Positions 1 to 5,099 of a stretch of 5,099 nucleotides of DNA are shown piece by piece. A model generated the notes under the pieces. It saw only the letters and a program-made list of their open reading frames with translations, searched no databases and had not been told where the DNA came from. This DNA is from Microbacteriaceae bacterium (GTDB lineage: Bacteria > Actinomycetota > Actinomycetes > Actinomycetales > Microbacteriaceae): contig DMKW01000028.1 in assembly GCA_003454135.1 (NCBI GenBank), forward strand, positions 567 to 5,665, in the 5' to 3' direction. The translations under genes and the position numbers were made by a program. Numbering within the stretch: the stretch's first letter is position 1; every line of letters begins with the position of its first letter.

Positions 1-87
1 ACCGTCTTCATCCTGCCGGAGCCCGCTCACATCCACGCGTTCGACATCGAGTCGGGCAACCGCCTCAGCAAGGCCGTCGCCGACTAG
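1..87 (+). CDS. ABC transporter ATP-binding subunit, MsiK/UgpC type (C-terminal fragment)
   Basis: Only the last 28 codons plus a TAG stop (85-87) are in the window; the gene starts before base 1. The visible tail reads ...EPAHIHAFDIESGNRL..., which resembles the end of the TOBE-like regulatory domain of MalK/UgpC/MsiK ATPases, where a strand of the form 'hxFDxxtGxxL' closes the protein. In that family the protein is the cytoplasmic motor subunit of sugar importers, and in actinobacteria one such ATPase (MsiK) often serves several sugar permeases. The nucleotide-binding motifs lie outside the window, so the call rests on this short tail plus its position next to a DUF4032 gene, which I recall as a common actinobacterial arrangement. 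A hairpin 34 bp after the stop suggests the transcript ends there. Which sugar system it powers cannot be said. Confidence 0.6.
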   Translation, partial: TVFILPEPAHIHAFDIESGNRLSKAVAD

Positions 88-121
88 TCAGCGGTTCACC
101 TCCCGTTCCCTCGGGAGCCAC

Positions 122-156
122 TCGTGCTGGCGGCGTCCACGACGCTGCCAGCACGA
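122..156 (+). terminator. Strong stem-loop after the ABC ATPase gene, probable factor-assisted terminator
   Basis: Arms 122-137 and 141-156 pair over 16 positions around a 3-nt loop (CAC), with one G-U wobble (132/146) and no bulge. It begins 34 nt after the ATPase stop and ends 43 nt before the DUF4032 start. There is no T-tract after it (TCACAAACGG follows), so it is not a classical intrinsic terminator, although U-less hairpins are common at gene ends in high-GC actinobacteria. A smaller hairpin (arms 100-105 and 112-117, 6-nt loop) lies just upstream. It could instead be an mRNA-stabilising 3' structure or an attenuating leader element for the next gene. Confidence 0.5.
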
Positions 157-199
157 TCACAAACGGGCCGATTCTCGTCGGCACGGATAGGCGTAGTGC

Positions 200-1477
200 A
201 TGAGCGGTTCACTCAACATCACCTCGGCAACGGTCGATCCGGCTCTTCTCGACCTTCCCTGGAACTTCCCGCTCGACGTCTGGCCGGACAGCGTCATCGC
301 CGCCCTCCCCAAGGGCATCTCCCGCCACCTCGTGCGCTTCGTGCACCTGAGCGGCTACGTGATCGCGATCAAGGAGACCTCGTCGGAGCTCGCCAAGCGC
401 GAATACGAGATGCTCCGCACGCTGCAGAAGCTCGACGTGCCGTGCGTCGATCCACTCGCGGTGATCACCAATCGAACGGATGACGAGGGCAACGCCCTAG
501 AATCGGTGCTCGTCACGCGGCACCTCAAGTTTTCGCTCCCCTACCGTGCCCTGTACTCGCAGACACTGCGACCGGACACGGCGACGAGGCTCGTGGACGC
601 CCTCGCCGTGCTGCTCGTGCGATTGCACATCATCGGCTTCTTCTGGGGCGACGTGTCGCTGTCGAACACCCTCTTCCGTCGCGATGCGGGATCGTTCGCC
701 GCCTATCTCGTGGACGCCGAGACCGGCCAGCTCTACAACGGGCTCTCCAACGGCCAGCGTGAAAACGACCTCGAAATCGCGCGCGTCAACATCGCGGGCG
801 AACTTCTCGACCTCGCCGCAGGCGGTCGGCTCGACGAAGACGCCGACCCGGTCGAGGTGAGCAGCGGCATCGTGGCCGCCTACCGCAACCTGTGGAAGGA
901 GCTCACGGGCTCCGAGTCGTTCTCGTCGTCCGAGCGCTGGCGCATCAACGAGCGCGTCGAACGGCTCAACGAGCTCGGCTTCGACATCGAAGAGCTCGCC
1001 ATCAAGACGGATGACTCCGGCACCCAGGTGCGAATCCAGCCCAAGGTCGTCGACGCCGGCCACCACCAGCGCCGCTTGCTCCGCCTCACGGGGCTCGACG
1101 CCCAGGAGAACCAGGCCCGCCGCCTGCTCAACGACCTCGACTCGTACACCGCGACCTTCAAGAAGCAGGGACTGGACGAGGAGATGGTGGCCCACGAGTG
1201 GCTCGCGCAGGTCTTCGAACCCGTCATCCGCGCGATCCCGCGCGAACTTAAGGGCCGGCTCGAGCCGGCGGAGGTCTTCCACCAGTTGCTCGACCACCGG
1301 TGGTTCCTCTCGCAGAACGAAAACCGCGACGTGCCGCTCGCCGAAGCGGTGAGCTCGTACATCGACACGGTGCTGCGTCACCGCCGCGACGAGGCGACCG
1401 TGATCGACCCGGTGACCGGAACGATCACGTTGCCGGTGCAAGTGGTCGCGGACGACGACTGGCGGTCGAAGGTCTAG
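200..1477 (+). CDS. DUF4032 domain protein with divergent kinase-like N-terminal domain
   Basis: This 425-residue cytoplasmic-looking protein has no signal peptide or membrane segment. The N-terminal half resembles the lipopolysaccharide-kinase/aminoglycoside-kinase-like fold. VIAIKE carries a candidate ATP-binding Lys58; GFFWGDVSLSN (147-156) matches the catalytic loop with Asp151 and Asn156; LVDAE (170-174) replaces the DFG motif with metal-site Asp172. The C-terminal part (about 215-400) is rich in charged helices and matches what I know as DUF4032, including the segment around VRIQPKVVDAGHHQRRLLRLTG split at 277-298. The start is well fixed: an in-frame TAG at 194-196 rules out anything upstream, and a weak AGG (189-191) sits 8 nt before the ATG. 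No function is established to my knowledge. The position beside a sugar-import ATPase and near cysS-rlmB is, from memory, widely conserved in actinobacteria, which suggests a housekeeping rather than accessory role. Family call is firm; kinase activity is inference. Confidence 0.85.
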   Translation: MSGSLNITSATVDPALLDLPWNFPLDVWPDSVIAALPKGISRHLVRFVHLSGYVIAIKETSSELAKREYEMLRTLQKLDVPCVDPLAVITNRTDDEGNALESVLVTRHLKFSLPYRALYSQTLRPDTATRLVDALAVLLVRLHIIGFFWGDVSLSNTLFRRDAGSFAAYLVDAETGQLYNGLSNGQRENDLEIARVNIAGELLDLAAGGRLDEDADPVEVSSGIVAAYRNLWKELTGSESFSSSERWRINERVERLNELGFDIEELAIKTDDSGTQVRIQPKVVDAGHHQRRLLRLTGLDAQENQARRLLNDLDSYTATFKKQGLDEEMVAHEWLAQVFEPVIRAIPRELKGRLEPAEVFHQLLDHRWFLSQNENRDVPLAEAVSSYIDTVLRHRRDEATVIDPVTGTITLPVQVVADDDWRSKV

Positions 1478-1935
1478 TCGAGCAACCGCTCGAGTCCTCT
1501 TCCGGCTACGTGGTCGAAGATGAGGTTGGTCTCGGTGTGGGCGACCGCCGGATGCCCCGCGAGGTGTTCGAGCACGAAGTCGCGCAGGTCTGACGCGTTG
1601 CGCGCGGCAACGTGCAACAGAAAGTCGTCGACGCCGCCCATGTGGAACAGGGCGAGCACGCCCGGCCAGGTCGGCGCCTCGCGTCGGAAACGATCAACGT
1701 CCTCGCGCACGATCGACACGAGGCGGATCGAGATGAGCGCCTGCACCGTCACACCGAGCGCCTCGATGTCGACATCGACGTGGTAGCCGCGCACCACCCC
1801 GGCCACATGCAGGCGCTTCAACCGGAGTGACACGGTCGACTCGGCCACGCCGACCGCGGCAGCGAGAGCGGCGCCCGACATTCGCGCGTTAGCCGAGAGC
1901 GCCCGTATGACGGCGCGGTCCGTGTCGTCGATCAA
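1474..1935 (-). CDS. Lrp/AsnC family transcriptional regulator
   Basis: This 153-residue protein has the standard Lrp/AsnC size and layout. The N-terminal winged helix-turn-helix (about 1-50) opens with IDDTDRAVIRALSANARMS and continues through the recognition helix ESTVSLRLKRL (32-42) into GVVRGY. A flexible hinge then leads to the RAM ligand-binding/oligomerisation domain (about 62-135), with the typical turn MGGVDDFLLHV (99-109) whose Gly and Asp residues line the effector site in characterised relatives. Such proteins form dimers to octamers that wrap DNA and respond to amino acids. The start is TTG at 1935-1933: it gives the family-standard N-terminus, no ATG lies in frame nearby, and a GGGAAG ribosome site precedes it by 6 nt. 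It is divergent from the PLP enzyme gene, and paired palindromes lie between them, so it probably controls both. Its stop overlaps the DUF4032 stop within a CTAG. The effector cannot be read from sequence; a sulfur amino acid is a guess from the neighbour. Confidence 0.93.
   Translation of the reverse strand: MIDDTDRAVIRALSANARMSGAALAAAVGVAESTVSLRLKRLHVAGVVRGYHVDVDIEALGVTVQALISIRLVSIVREDVDRFRREAPTWPGVLALFHMGGVDDFLLHVAARNASDLRDFVLEHLAGHPAVAHTETNLIFDHVAGRGLERLLD
1478..1493 (+). terminator. Hairpin right after the DUF4032 stop, candidate terminator
   Basis: TCGAGC (1478-1483) and GCTCGA (1488-1493) form a perfect 6-bp stem around the loop AACC, beginning at the first base after the DUF4032 TAG. 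A pyrimidine-rich stretch (GTCCTCTTCC) follows instead of a true T-tract. It lies inside the last codons of the opposing lrp-type gene, so it doubles as coding sequence. With no intergenic spacer between these convergent genes, this is the only obvious place for a stop signal for the + transcript. The stem is short, so support is modest. Confidence 0.35.
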
Positions 1936-1941
1936 CGAATT

Positions 1942-1947
1942 CTTCCC
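1942..1947 (-). promoter_or_regulatory. Ribosome binding site of the Lrp-type gene, supporting its TTG start
   Basis: On the minus strand GGGAAG ends 6 nt before the TTG codon at 1935-1933. This purine run at normal spacing supports the non-ATG start. The two nearby minus-strand ATGs (at 1949 and 1964) are in other frames. Confidence 0.5.
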
Positions 1948-1991
1948 ATCGCTGGATCTTTCATCGTGTCGGGCACTCTCGGCCCGTTTGT

Positions 1992-2002
1992 GCAGTTACT
2001 GC
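1992..2002. promoter_or_regulatory. Operator-like palindrome 1 (GCAGTTACTGC)
   Basis: This is a perfect 5+1+5 palindrome (GCAGT-T-ACTGC), 57 bp upstream of the regulator's TTG. It lies immediately downstream of the candidate minus-strand -10 box (2010-2005), the position expected for an autorepression site. It shares the GCAG-N3-CTGC form with palindrome 2. Binding by the adjacent Lrp-type protein is inferred from position and symmetry only; the classical E. coli Lrp consensus is also a CAG...CTG-type palindrome but has a longer centre. Confidence 0.45.
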
Positions 2003-2052
2003 GGAGATTAGCTTCTATTTCGCGGTATCGCCAGCACACATTGTTATATGGT

Positions 2053-2063
2053 GCAGATTCTGC
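2053..2063. promoter_or_regulatory. Operator-like palindrome 2 (GCAGATTCTGC)
   Basis: This is a perfect 5+1+5 palindrome (GCAGA-T-TCTGC) ending 12 bp before the enzyme ATG and directly abutting the candidate -10 box at 2047-2052. Its centre (2058) is 61 bp from that of palindrome 1 (1997), close to six turns of B-DNA, so both would face the same side of the helix. A weaker palindrome, GCG-GTAT-CGC (2022-2031, centre 2026.5), sits almost midway, about three turns from each. The pattern fits an oligomeric Lrp-type protein bridging or wrapping the region. Confidence 0.45.
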
Positions 2064-2075
2064 TTTCCTCGAGTC

Positions 2076-3281
2076 ATGTCGTCATCTGATTTCCGTCTCG
2101 AGACTCGCGCGGTTCACGCCGGCATGGAGGGCCTGAAGGAGGCCGGGTCGCACGTTCCTCCGATCGATTTCTCCACGACGAACCCCCTCCCTGGCGTCGA
2201 ACTCGGCGGCGAATCGTACGAGCAGCTCGCCACGGGCGGAGTTCTGCTCCCAGGCCAATCCGCGGTGTACCAGAGGCTGTGGCAGCCGGGCGTCGTGCGC
2301 TTCGAAGAGGCGCTCGCGGCCCTCGAGGGGTCGGAGTCCGCCGTGGCATTCGCGAGCGGCATGGCGGCGCTCGCGGCCTGCCTACTCGCCACAGTGACGG
2401 CCGGCCGGCCCCACATCGTCGGCCTGCGCCCGCTCTACGGCGGCACGGACCATGTTCTCGAGAACGGCCTCGTCGGAACCACGGTGACCTGGACCGACCT
2501 CGACGGCATCGCGGGCGCCATCCGCCCGGACACCGGGCTCGTCGTGATCGAGTCGCCGGCGAACCCCACGCTCGAGCTCATCGACATCGCGGCCGTCGTC
2601 GCGGCGGCCGACGGCGTGCCCGTGCTCGTGGACAACACCTTCGCGACACCGGTGCTGCAGCGGCCGCTCGAACACGGGGCGACCATGGTGCTGCACAGCG
2701 CGACCAAGTACCTCGGCGGCCACGGCGACGTGATGGGCGGCGTCGTCGCCACCAACGACGAGTGGGCCAGCCGACTGCGTCACGTTCGCGCGCTCACGGG
2801 CGGGGTGCTGCATCCGCTCGCCGCCTACCTCCTGCACCGCGGCCTGCGCACACTGCCGATCCGCGTTCGTGCCCAGCAGCGGACGGCGGAGCAGCTGGCC
2901 CGCCGCATGGTGGGAAACCCGGCCGTATCGCGCGTCTTGTACCCCACGCTCGATGGTTGCGACCCGCAAGGCCTGGTCGGTCGCCAGATGTCCGGCGGCG
3001 GATGCATGATCGCACTCGATATGGCCGGCGGCTACCAGGCCGCCGTGCGATTCATCGAGGCACTCGAGCTCGTGACGAACGCCGTGTCGCTCGGCGGGGT
3101 CGACTCGCTCGTGCAGCATCCGGCGTCGCTCACGCACCGCCCGGTCGCCGCCGAGGCCAAACCCGGCGGCGGCATCGTGCGGCTCTCGATCGGTCTCGAG
3201 CACGTCGACGATCTCGCCGACGACATCCTCGGCGCGCTCACGGCGGTGCACGCCCTCGAAACGGTCGGCGCGACCGCGTAG
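2076..3281 (+). CDS. Trans-sulfuration (Cys/Met metabolism) family PLP-dependent enzyme
   Basis: At 401 residues it matches the usual length of cystathionine gamma-synthase/lyase, methionine gamma-lyase and O-acylhomoserine sulfhydrylase. The lysine binding PLP is Lys211 in [13 protein letters not shown] (206-218). Other cofactor residues are Tyr65 and Arg67 (YQR), Gly95-Met96 in FASGMAA, Tyr121 in PLYGGT stacking on the ring, Asp186 in VDNTFATP pairing with the pyridine nitrogen, and Ser208/Thr210. Arg369 in IVRLSIGLE should hold the substrate carboxylate. Gly123 stands where methionine gamma-lyases have their diagnostic cysteine, and Asp343 (GGVDS) stands where gamma-lyases usually have Glu. 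QPG (70-72) replaces the common NPT after the YxR motif. The exact reaction is therefore unassigned: gamma-synthase, gamma-lyase or desulfhydrase are all possible. The ATG at 2076 gives the family-standard opening (ETRAVHAG), and no start codon lies upstream in frame nearby, although no ribosome site is visible. Divergence from an Lrp-type gene suggests amino-acid-dependent expression. Confidence 0.92.
   Translation: MSSSDFRLETRAVHAGMEGLKEAGSHVPPIDFSTTNPLPGVELGGESYEQLATGGVLLPGQSAVYQRLWQPGVVRFEEALAALEGSESAVAFASGMAALAACLLATVTAGRPHIVGLRPLYGGTDHVLENGLVGTTVTWTDLDGIAGAIRPDTGLVVIESPANPTLELIDIAAVVAAADGVPVLVDNTFATPVLQRPLEHGATMVLHSATKYLGGHGDVMGGVVATNDEWASRLRHVRALTGGVLHPLAAYLLHRGLRTLPIRVRAQQRTAEQLARRMVGNPAVSRVLYPTLDGCDPQGLVGRQMSGGGCMIALDMAGGYQAAVRFIEALELVTNAVSLGGVDSLVQHPASLTHRPVAAEAKPGGGIVRLSIGLEHVDDLADDILGALTAVHALETVGATA
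3262..3276 (-). terminator. Small hairpin with short T-run, candidate rlmB terminator
   Basis: Read on the minus strand, CGGTCG-CGC-CGACCG is a perfect 6-bp GC-rich stem with a triloop, followed directly by TTTCG. It starts 6 nt after the rlmB stop codon and lies inside the last codons of the convergent PLP-enzyme gene. The T-run is only three bases, so efficiency would be low or factor-assisted. No better terminator is visible in the 1-bp gap between the two genes. Confidence 0.3.
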
Positions 3282-3282
3282 C

Positions 3283-4311
3283 CTACTTGCGGGCGCGCTG
3301 CTTGGAGATCTCGTAGAGCGTGACGCTCGCCGCAATGCCGGCGTTGAGTGATTCGGTCGCCGCGTTGATCGGGATCGAGACGATCGCGTCGCACGTCTCC
3401 GTGACGAGCCGCGAGAGGCCCTTGCCCTCGCTGCCGACCACGACGACGAGCGGCTCCTTCGCCCAGGACAGCTCGGGCAGCGGGGTGTCACCCGCGCCAT
3501 CGAGTCCGAGCACGAACACGCCGCGTTCCTTGAGCGCTTTCAGGGTCTGGGTGAGGTTCGACGCCATGGCGACGGGGGTGCGCGCCGCAGCTCCCGCCGA
3601 GGTCTTCCACGCCGCGGCTGTGAGGCCGACCGAGCGACGCTGCGGCACGATGACACCGTGACCGCCGAACGCCGCGACGGAGCGGATGATCGCCCCGAGG
3701 TTGCGCGGGTCCGTCACGCCGTCGAGAGCGACGAGCAGCGGGACCTGTCCACGCGAAATGATCTTCTCGAGCAGGTCGGTGGGGTGCGCGTAGTCGTACG
3801 GCGGCACCTTGAGGGCAAGACCCTGGTGCACCGAGTCGAACCCGGCCAGTCGGTCGAGCTCCGGCTTCATGACCTCGAGGATCGGCAGTCCGCGCTTCGT
3901 CGCGATCTGCATGACCTCCTTCACCCGGTCGTCGTACTCGATGCGGGTCGCGATGTAGAGGGCCGTCGCGGGGATCTTCGCGCGCAAGGCCTCGAGCACG
4001 GAGTTGCGCCCGGTGACGACCTCGAACTCGTCGGTCTGCTTCGGCCGACTGGCTCGCTGCGGTTGTGGACGCTGTGGGGCTCCGGCGCTCGACCCTGCCT
4101 TGCTCGGCTGGCGGGTTCCGCCCGCCGCGGAGAAGCGGTCCTGGGCGGCCTTGCGCTTGCCGGCGGGATGGTACGGCCGGTCCTCGGCCTTCGGGGTCGG
4201 CTTCTTGCCCTCGAGGGCCTGGCGGCCCTGGCCGCCCGATCCGACCTGTGGGCCCTTGCGACCCTTGCGAACGGCGCCCGCGCGCGGCTTGTTGGCTCCA
4301 CTGCTCTTCAT
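3283..4311 (-). CDS. rlmB: 23S rRNA 2'-O-ribose methyltransferase RlmB (SpoU/TrmH family)
   Basis: RlmB uses S-adenosylmethionine to methylate the ribose of a guanosine in the 23S rRNA P-loop (G2251 in E. coli numbering). The 342-residue product has an L30e-like substrate-binding domain (about 95-168, starting [14 protein letters not shown]) and a SPOUT knotted catalytic domain (about 190-340). All three SpoU motifs are present: [16 protein letters not shown] (201-216, Asn204, Arg210), [10 protein letters not shown] (291-300, Glu295) and [13 protein letters not shown] (313-325, Ser321, Asn323). E. coli RlmB has about 243 residues; here about 92 extra residues form a Lys/Arg/Gly/Pro-rich N-terminal extension, as I recall from other actinobacterial homologues. 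The start is supported by the TAATG overlap with cysS and a GGAG 9 nt upstream, indicating translational coupling. The gene ends 1 bp from the opposing PLP-enzyme stop. The same family includes thiostrepton-resistance methyltransferases, but the cysS-rlmB context favours RlmB. Confidence 0.93.
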   Translation of the reverse strand: MKSSGANKPRAGAVRKGRKGPQVGSGGQGRQALEGKKPTPKAEDRPYHPAGKRKAAQDRFSAAGGTRQPSKAGSSAGAPQRPQPQRASRPKQTDEFEVVTGRNSVLEALRAKIPATALYIATRIEYDDRVKEVMQIATKRGLPILEVMKPELDRLAGFDSVHQGLALKVPPYDYAHPTDLLEKIISRGQVPLLVALDGVTDPRNLGAIIRSVAAFGGHGVIVPQRRSVGLTAAAWKTSAGAAARTPVAMASNLTQTLKALKERGVFVLGLDGAGDTPLPELSWAKEPLVVVVGSEGKGLSRLVTETCDAIVSIPINAATESLNAGIAASVTLYEISKQRARK

Positions 4312-5099
4312 TACTCAAGACTCCAATGTGACCCCGTAGGGGTGTCTTCGATCTGGATGCCGGCGGCGGCGAGTTCATCGCGGATGCGATCGGCCGACGT
4401 GAAATCGCGCTCTTTGCGCGCCGCAGCCCGGTCTTCCAGCAGCTTCTCCACGAGAGTCGCGAGAGCCACGCTGGCCGGATCGTGTGCGGCAGTGTGCCAC
4501 TCTACGGCCATCGGGTTGATACCGAGAACCTCGGCCATGGCGAGAACCTTCGACTGGATGACGGCCGCGCCGCCCAAGTCTTCCGCGTCGAGCGCCGCGT
4601 TGCCGGCACGAACCTGGTCGTGCAGCACCGCGAGGGCTTGGGGAATGGCGAGGTCGTCATCCATTGCCTCGGCGAACTCGACGGGCACCAGCTCCACGCC
4701 GAGGCCCGCGAATTGCGTGCCCTCGAGCCGACGCTCGGCGCGGTCGAGGAACACCTCGATGCGCTCGAGGGCCGCCTCGGCCTCGATGAGCGCACCGTCG
4801 TGGTAGTCGAGGGTGGAGCGGTAGTGGGCCGCGCCGAGGTAATAGCGGATCACGAGCGGGCGAGCCTCTTCGAGAAACTCGGACGCGAAGATCGAATTGC
4901 CGAGCGATTTGGACATCTTCTGCCCGTTGACGTTCACCAGGCCGTTGTGCACCCAGTGGTTGGCGAACGGGAGGCCGGCCGCCGAGGACTGGGCGAGCTC
5001 GTTTTCGTGGTGCGGGAAGCGAAGGTCGAGGCCGCCGCCGTGGATGTCGAACTGGGGCCCGAGGTAGCGGGTGGCCATGGCCGAGCACTCGATGTGCCA
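4311..5099 (-). CDS. cysS: Cysteinyl-tRNA synthetase (C-terminal 262 residues; start lies beyond the window)
   Basis: The enzyme charges tRNA-Cys with cysteine in the cytoplasm. The gene runs off the right edge, reading [14 protein letters not shown] from base 5099. An internal ATG at 5078 is not the start, because the conserved coding frame continues upstream through WHIECSA. Zinc ligands are visible with E. coli-like spacing: Cys5, His30 and Glu34 of the fragment (WHIEC and FPHHENE), plus the GGGLDL signature between them. The class I KMSKS loop is intact at fragment residues 61-65 (about 4919-4905). The DALR-type helical anticodon domain follows, and the end ([25 protein letters not shown]) is typical of CysS. 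The related ligase MshC also has HIEC and HHE motifs but lacks this CysS-type C-terminal anticodon region. It is the upstream partner of rlmB, with which it overlaps by one base. In actinobacteria ispD and ispF commonly precede it, so they are expected to the right. Confidence 0.96.
   Translation of the reverse strand, partial: WHIECSAMATRYLGPQFDIHGGGLDLRFPHHENELAQSSAAGLPFANHWVHNGLVNVNGQKMSKSLGNSIFASEFLEEARPLVIRYYLGAAHYRSTLDYHDGALIEAEAALERIEVFLDRAERRLEGTQFAGLGVELVPVEFAEAMDDDLAIPQALAVLHDQVRAGNAALDAEDLGGAAVIQSKVLAMAEVLGINPMAVEWHTAAHDPASVALATLVEKLLEDRAAARKERDFTSADRIRDELAAAGIQIEDTPTGSHWSLE
4321..4324 (-). promoter_or_regulatory. Ribosome binding site for rlmB inside the end of cysS
   Basis: Minus-strand GGAG lies 9 nt before the rlmB ATG (4311-4309), within the last codons of cysS. 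The cysS stop and rlmB start share one base in TAATG, so terminating ribosomes can restart. A small hairpin (ACCCC-TAC-GGGGT on the minus strand, 4331-4343) sits 6 nt upstream of the site. Confidence 0.55.

Larger units (their letters stand above)
1936..2075. promoter_or_regulatory. Divergent promoter/operator region between the Lrp regulator and the PLP enzyme
   Basis: These 140 bp are visibly more AT-rich than the flanking genes and must hold the promoters of both divergent genes. Tentative -10 hexamers of the TANNNT form are TATGGT at 2047-2052 for the enzyme gene and TAATCT (minus strand, 2010-2005) for the regulator. Convincing -35 boxes are not seen for either. An alternative -10 for the enzyme is TAGCTT at 2009-2014 with TTTGTG (1987-1992) upstream. 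If the first pair is right, each start point falls inside one of the two 11-bp palindromes listed separately. The enzyme ATG at 2076 has no recognisable Shine-Dalgarno sequence (CTTTCCTCGAGTC precedes it), which is unusual beside the other genes here. Confidence 0.6.

Noticed and set aside
497..1441. Long minus-strand open frame (314 codons) opposite the DUF4032 gene
   Set aside because: It lies wholly antisense to a gene with clear kinase-like and DUF4032 features, has low-complexity Arg/Val/Glu composition typical of high-GC antisense frames, and matches no family I recognise.
2076..3281. Naming the PLP enzyme methionine gamma-lyase
   Set aside because: The position of the diagnostic cysteine after the stacking tyrosine is Gly123, and other subtype residues are mixed, so only the superfamily is supported.
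2279..3316. Plus-strand frame overlapping the PLP-enzyme gene in another phase (345 codons)
   Set aside because: It is extremely Arg/Gly/His-rich, as expected from reading GC-rich codons one base out of phase, and has no domain signature.
2382..3500. Long minus-strand open frame (372 codons) spanning the PLP-enzyme gene and the end of rlmB
   Set aside because: It overlaps two well-supported genes, runs through rlmB in another frame, and its product is Arg/Ser/His-rich with no recognisable domain. It is a codon-bias shadow.
3283..4311. Thiostrepton-resistance (TsnR-type) methyltransferase as an antibiotic-resistance gene
   Set aside because: It shares the SpoU fold, but the coupling to cysS and the domain layout match the housekeeping RlmB position in actinobacteria.
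3658..4806. Long plus-strand open frame (382 codons) opposite rlmB and cysS
   Set aside because: It crosses the junction of two genes with clear motifs on the other strand, and its sequence changes character at the junction, as expected for an antisense artefact.
4311..5078. Treating the ATG at 5078 as the cysS start
   Set aside because: The conserved frame continues upstream to the window edge (WHIECSA, including a zinc-binding Cys), so this Met is internal and the gene is simply truncated by the window.
1..5099. Search by eye for tRNA genes, CRISPR arrays, insertion-sequence ends, attachment sites and toxin-antitoxin genes
   Set aside because: No repeat-spacer pattern, cloverleaf, transposase motif or small paired genes were seen; almost all of the window is accounted for by six genes and two short intergenic gaps.

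Overview
The window is high-GC, densely coded DNA with strong G/C at third codon positions. Gene content and layout point to an actinobacterium, most likely a Microbacteriaceae-type member of Actinomycetota. The family-level placement is recollection-based inference, because no marker gene is complete enough to settle it. There are six protein genes, two of them cut by the window edges. I see no tRNA, rRNA, CRISPR array, insertion sequence or phage gene.

Left part (1-1477, + strand): the last 28 codons of a sugar-ABC-transporter ATPase of the MsiK/UgpC type; a 112-bp gap with a strong stem-loop; then a complete DUF4032 gene. Its N-terminal half is a divergent kinase-like fold with the key lysine, catalytic Asp, Asn and metal-site Asp all present. 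Its biological role is unknown.

Middle part (1474-3281): a divergent pair made of an Lrp/AsnC regulator (- strand, TTG start) and a trans-sulfuration-family PLP enzyme (+ strand). They share a 140-bp, relatively AT-rich intergenic region with two near-identical 11-bp palindromes (GCAG-N3-CTGC). These are centred 61 bp apart, about six helical turns, with a weaker palindrome midway. This looks like a self-contained amino-acid-responsive switch: the regulator probably controls itself and the enzyme. The enzyme keeps all core PLP residues but lacks the cysteine diagnostic of methionine gamma-lyase and carries a Gln-Pro-Gly where relatives usually have Asn-Pro-Thr, so its substrate is open.

Right part (3283-5099, - strand): cysS (C-terminal 262 codons) followed by rlmB, coupled through a TAATG stop/start overlap. 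This matches the conserved actinobacterial ispD-ispF-cysS-rlmB block. RlmB carries a basic, probably disordered N-terminal extension of about 92 residues.

Both ends of the Lrp/enzyme module meet their neighbours convergently with essentially no spacer: a shared CTAG containing both stop codons on the left, and a 1-bp gap on the right. Transcription termination must therefore occur within or across coding sequence, and small hairpins at both junctions fit that need. The most interesting elements are the paired operator-like palindromes, the unassigned PLP enzyme, and the kinase-like DUF4032 gene beside a sugar-transport ATPase. I found no clear evidence of a wholly new system.
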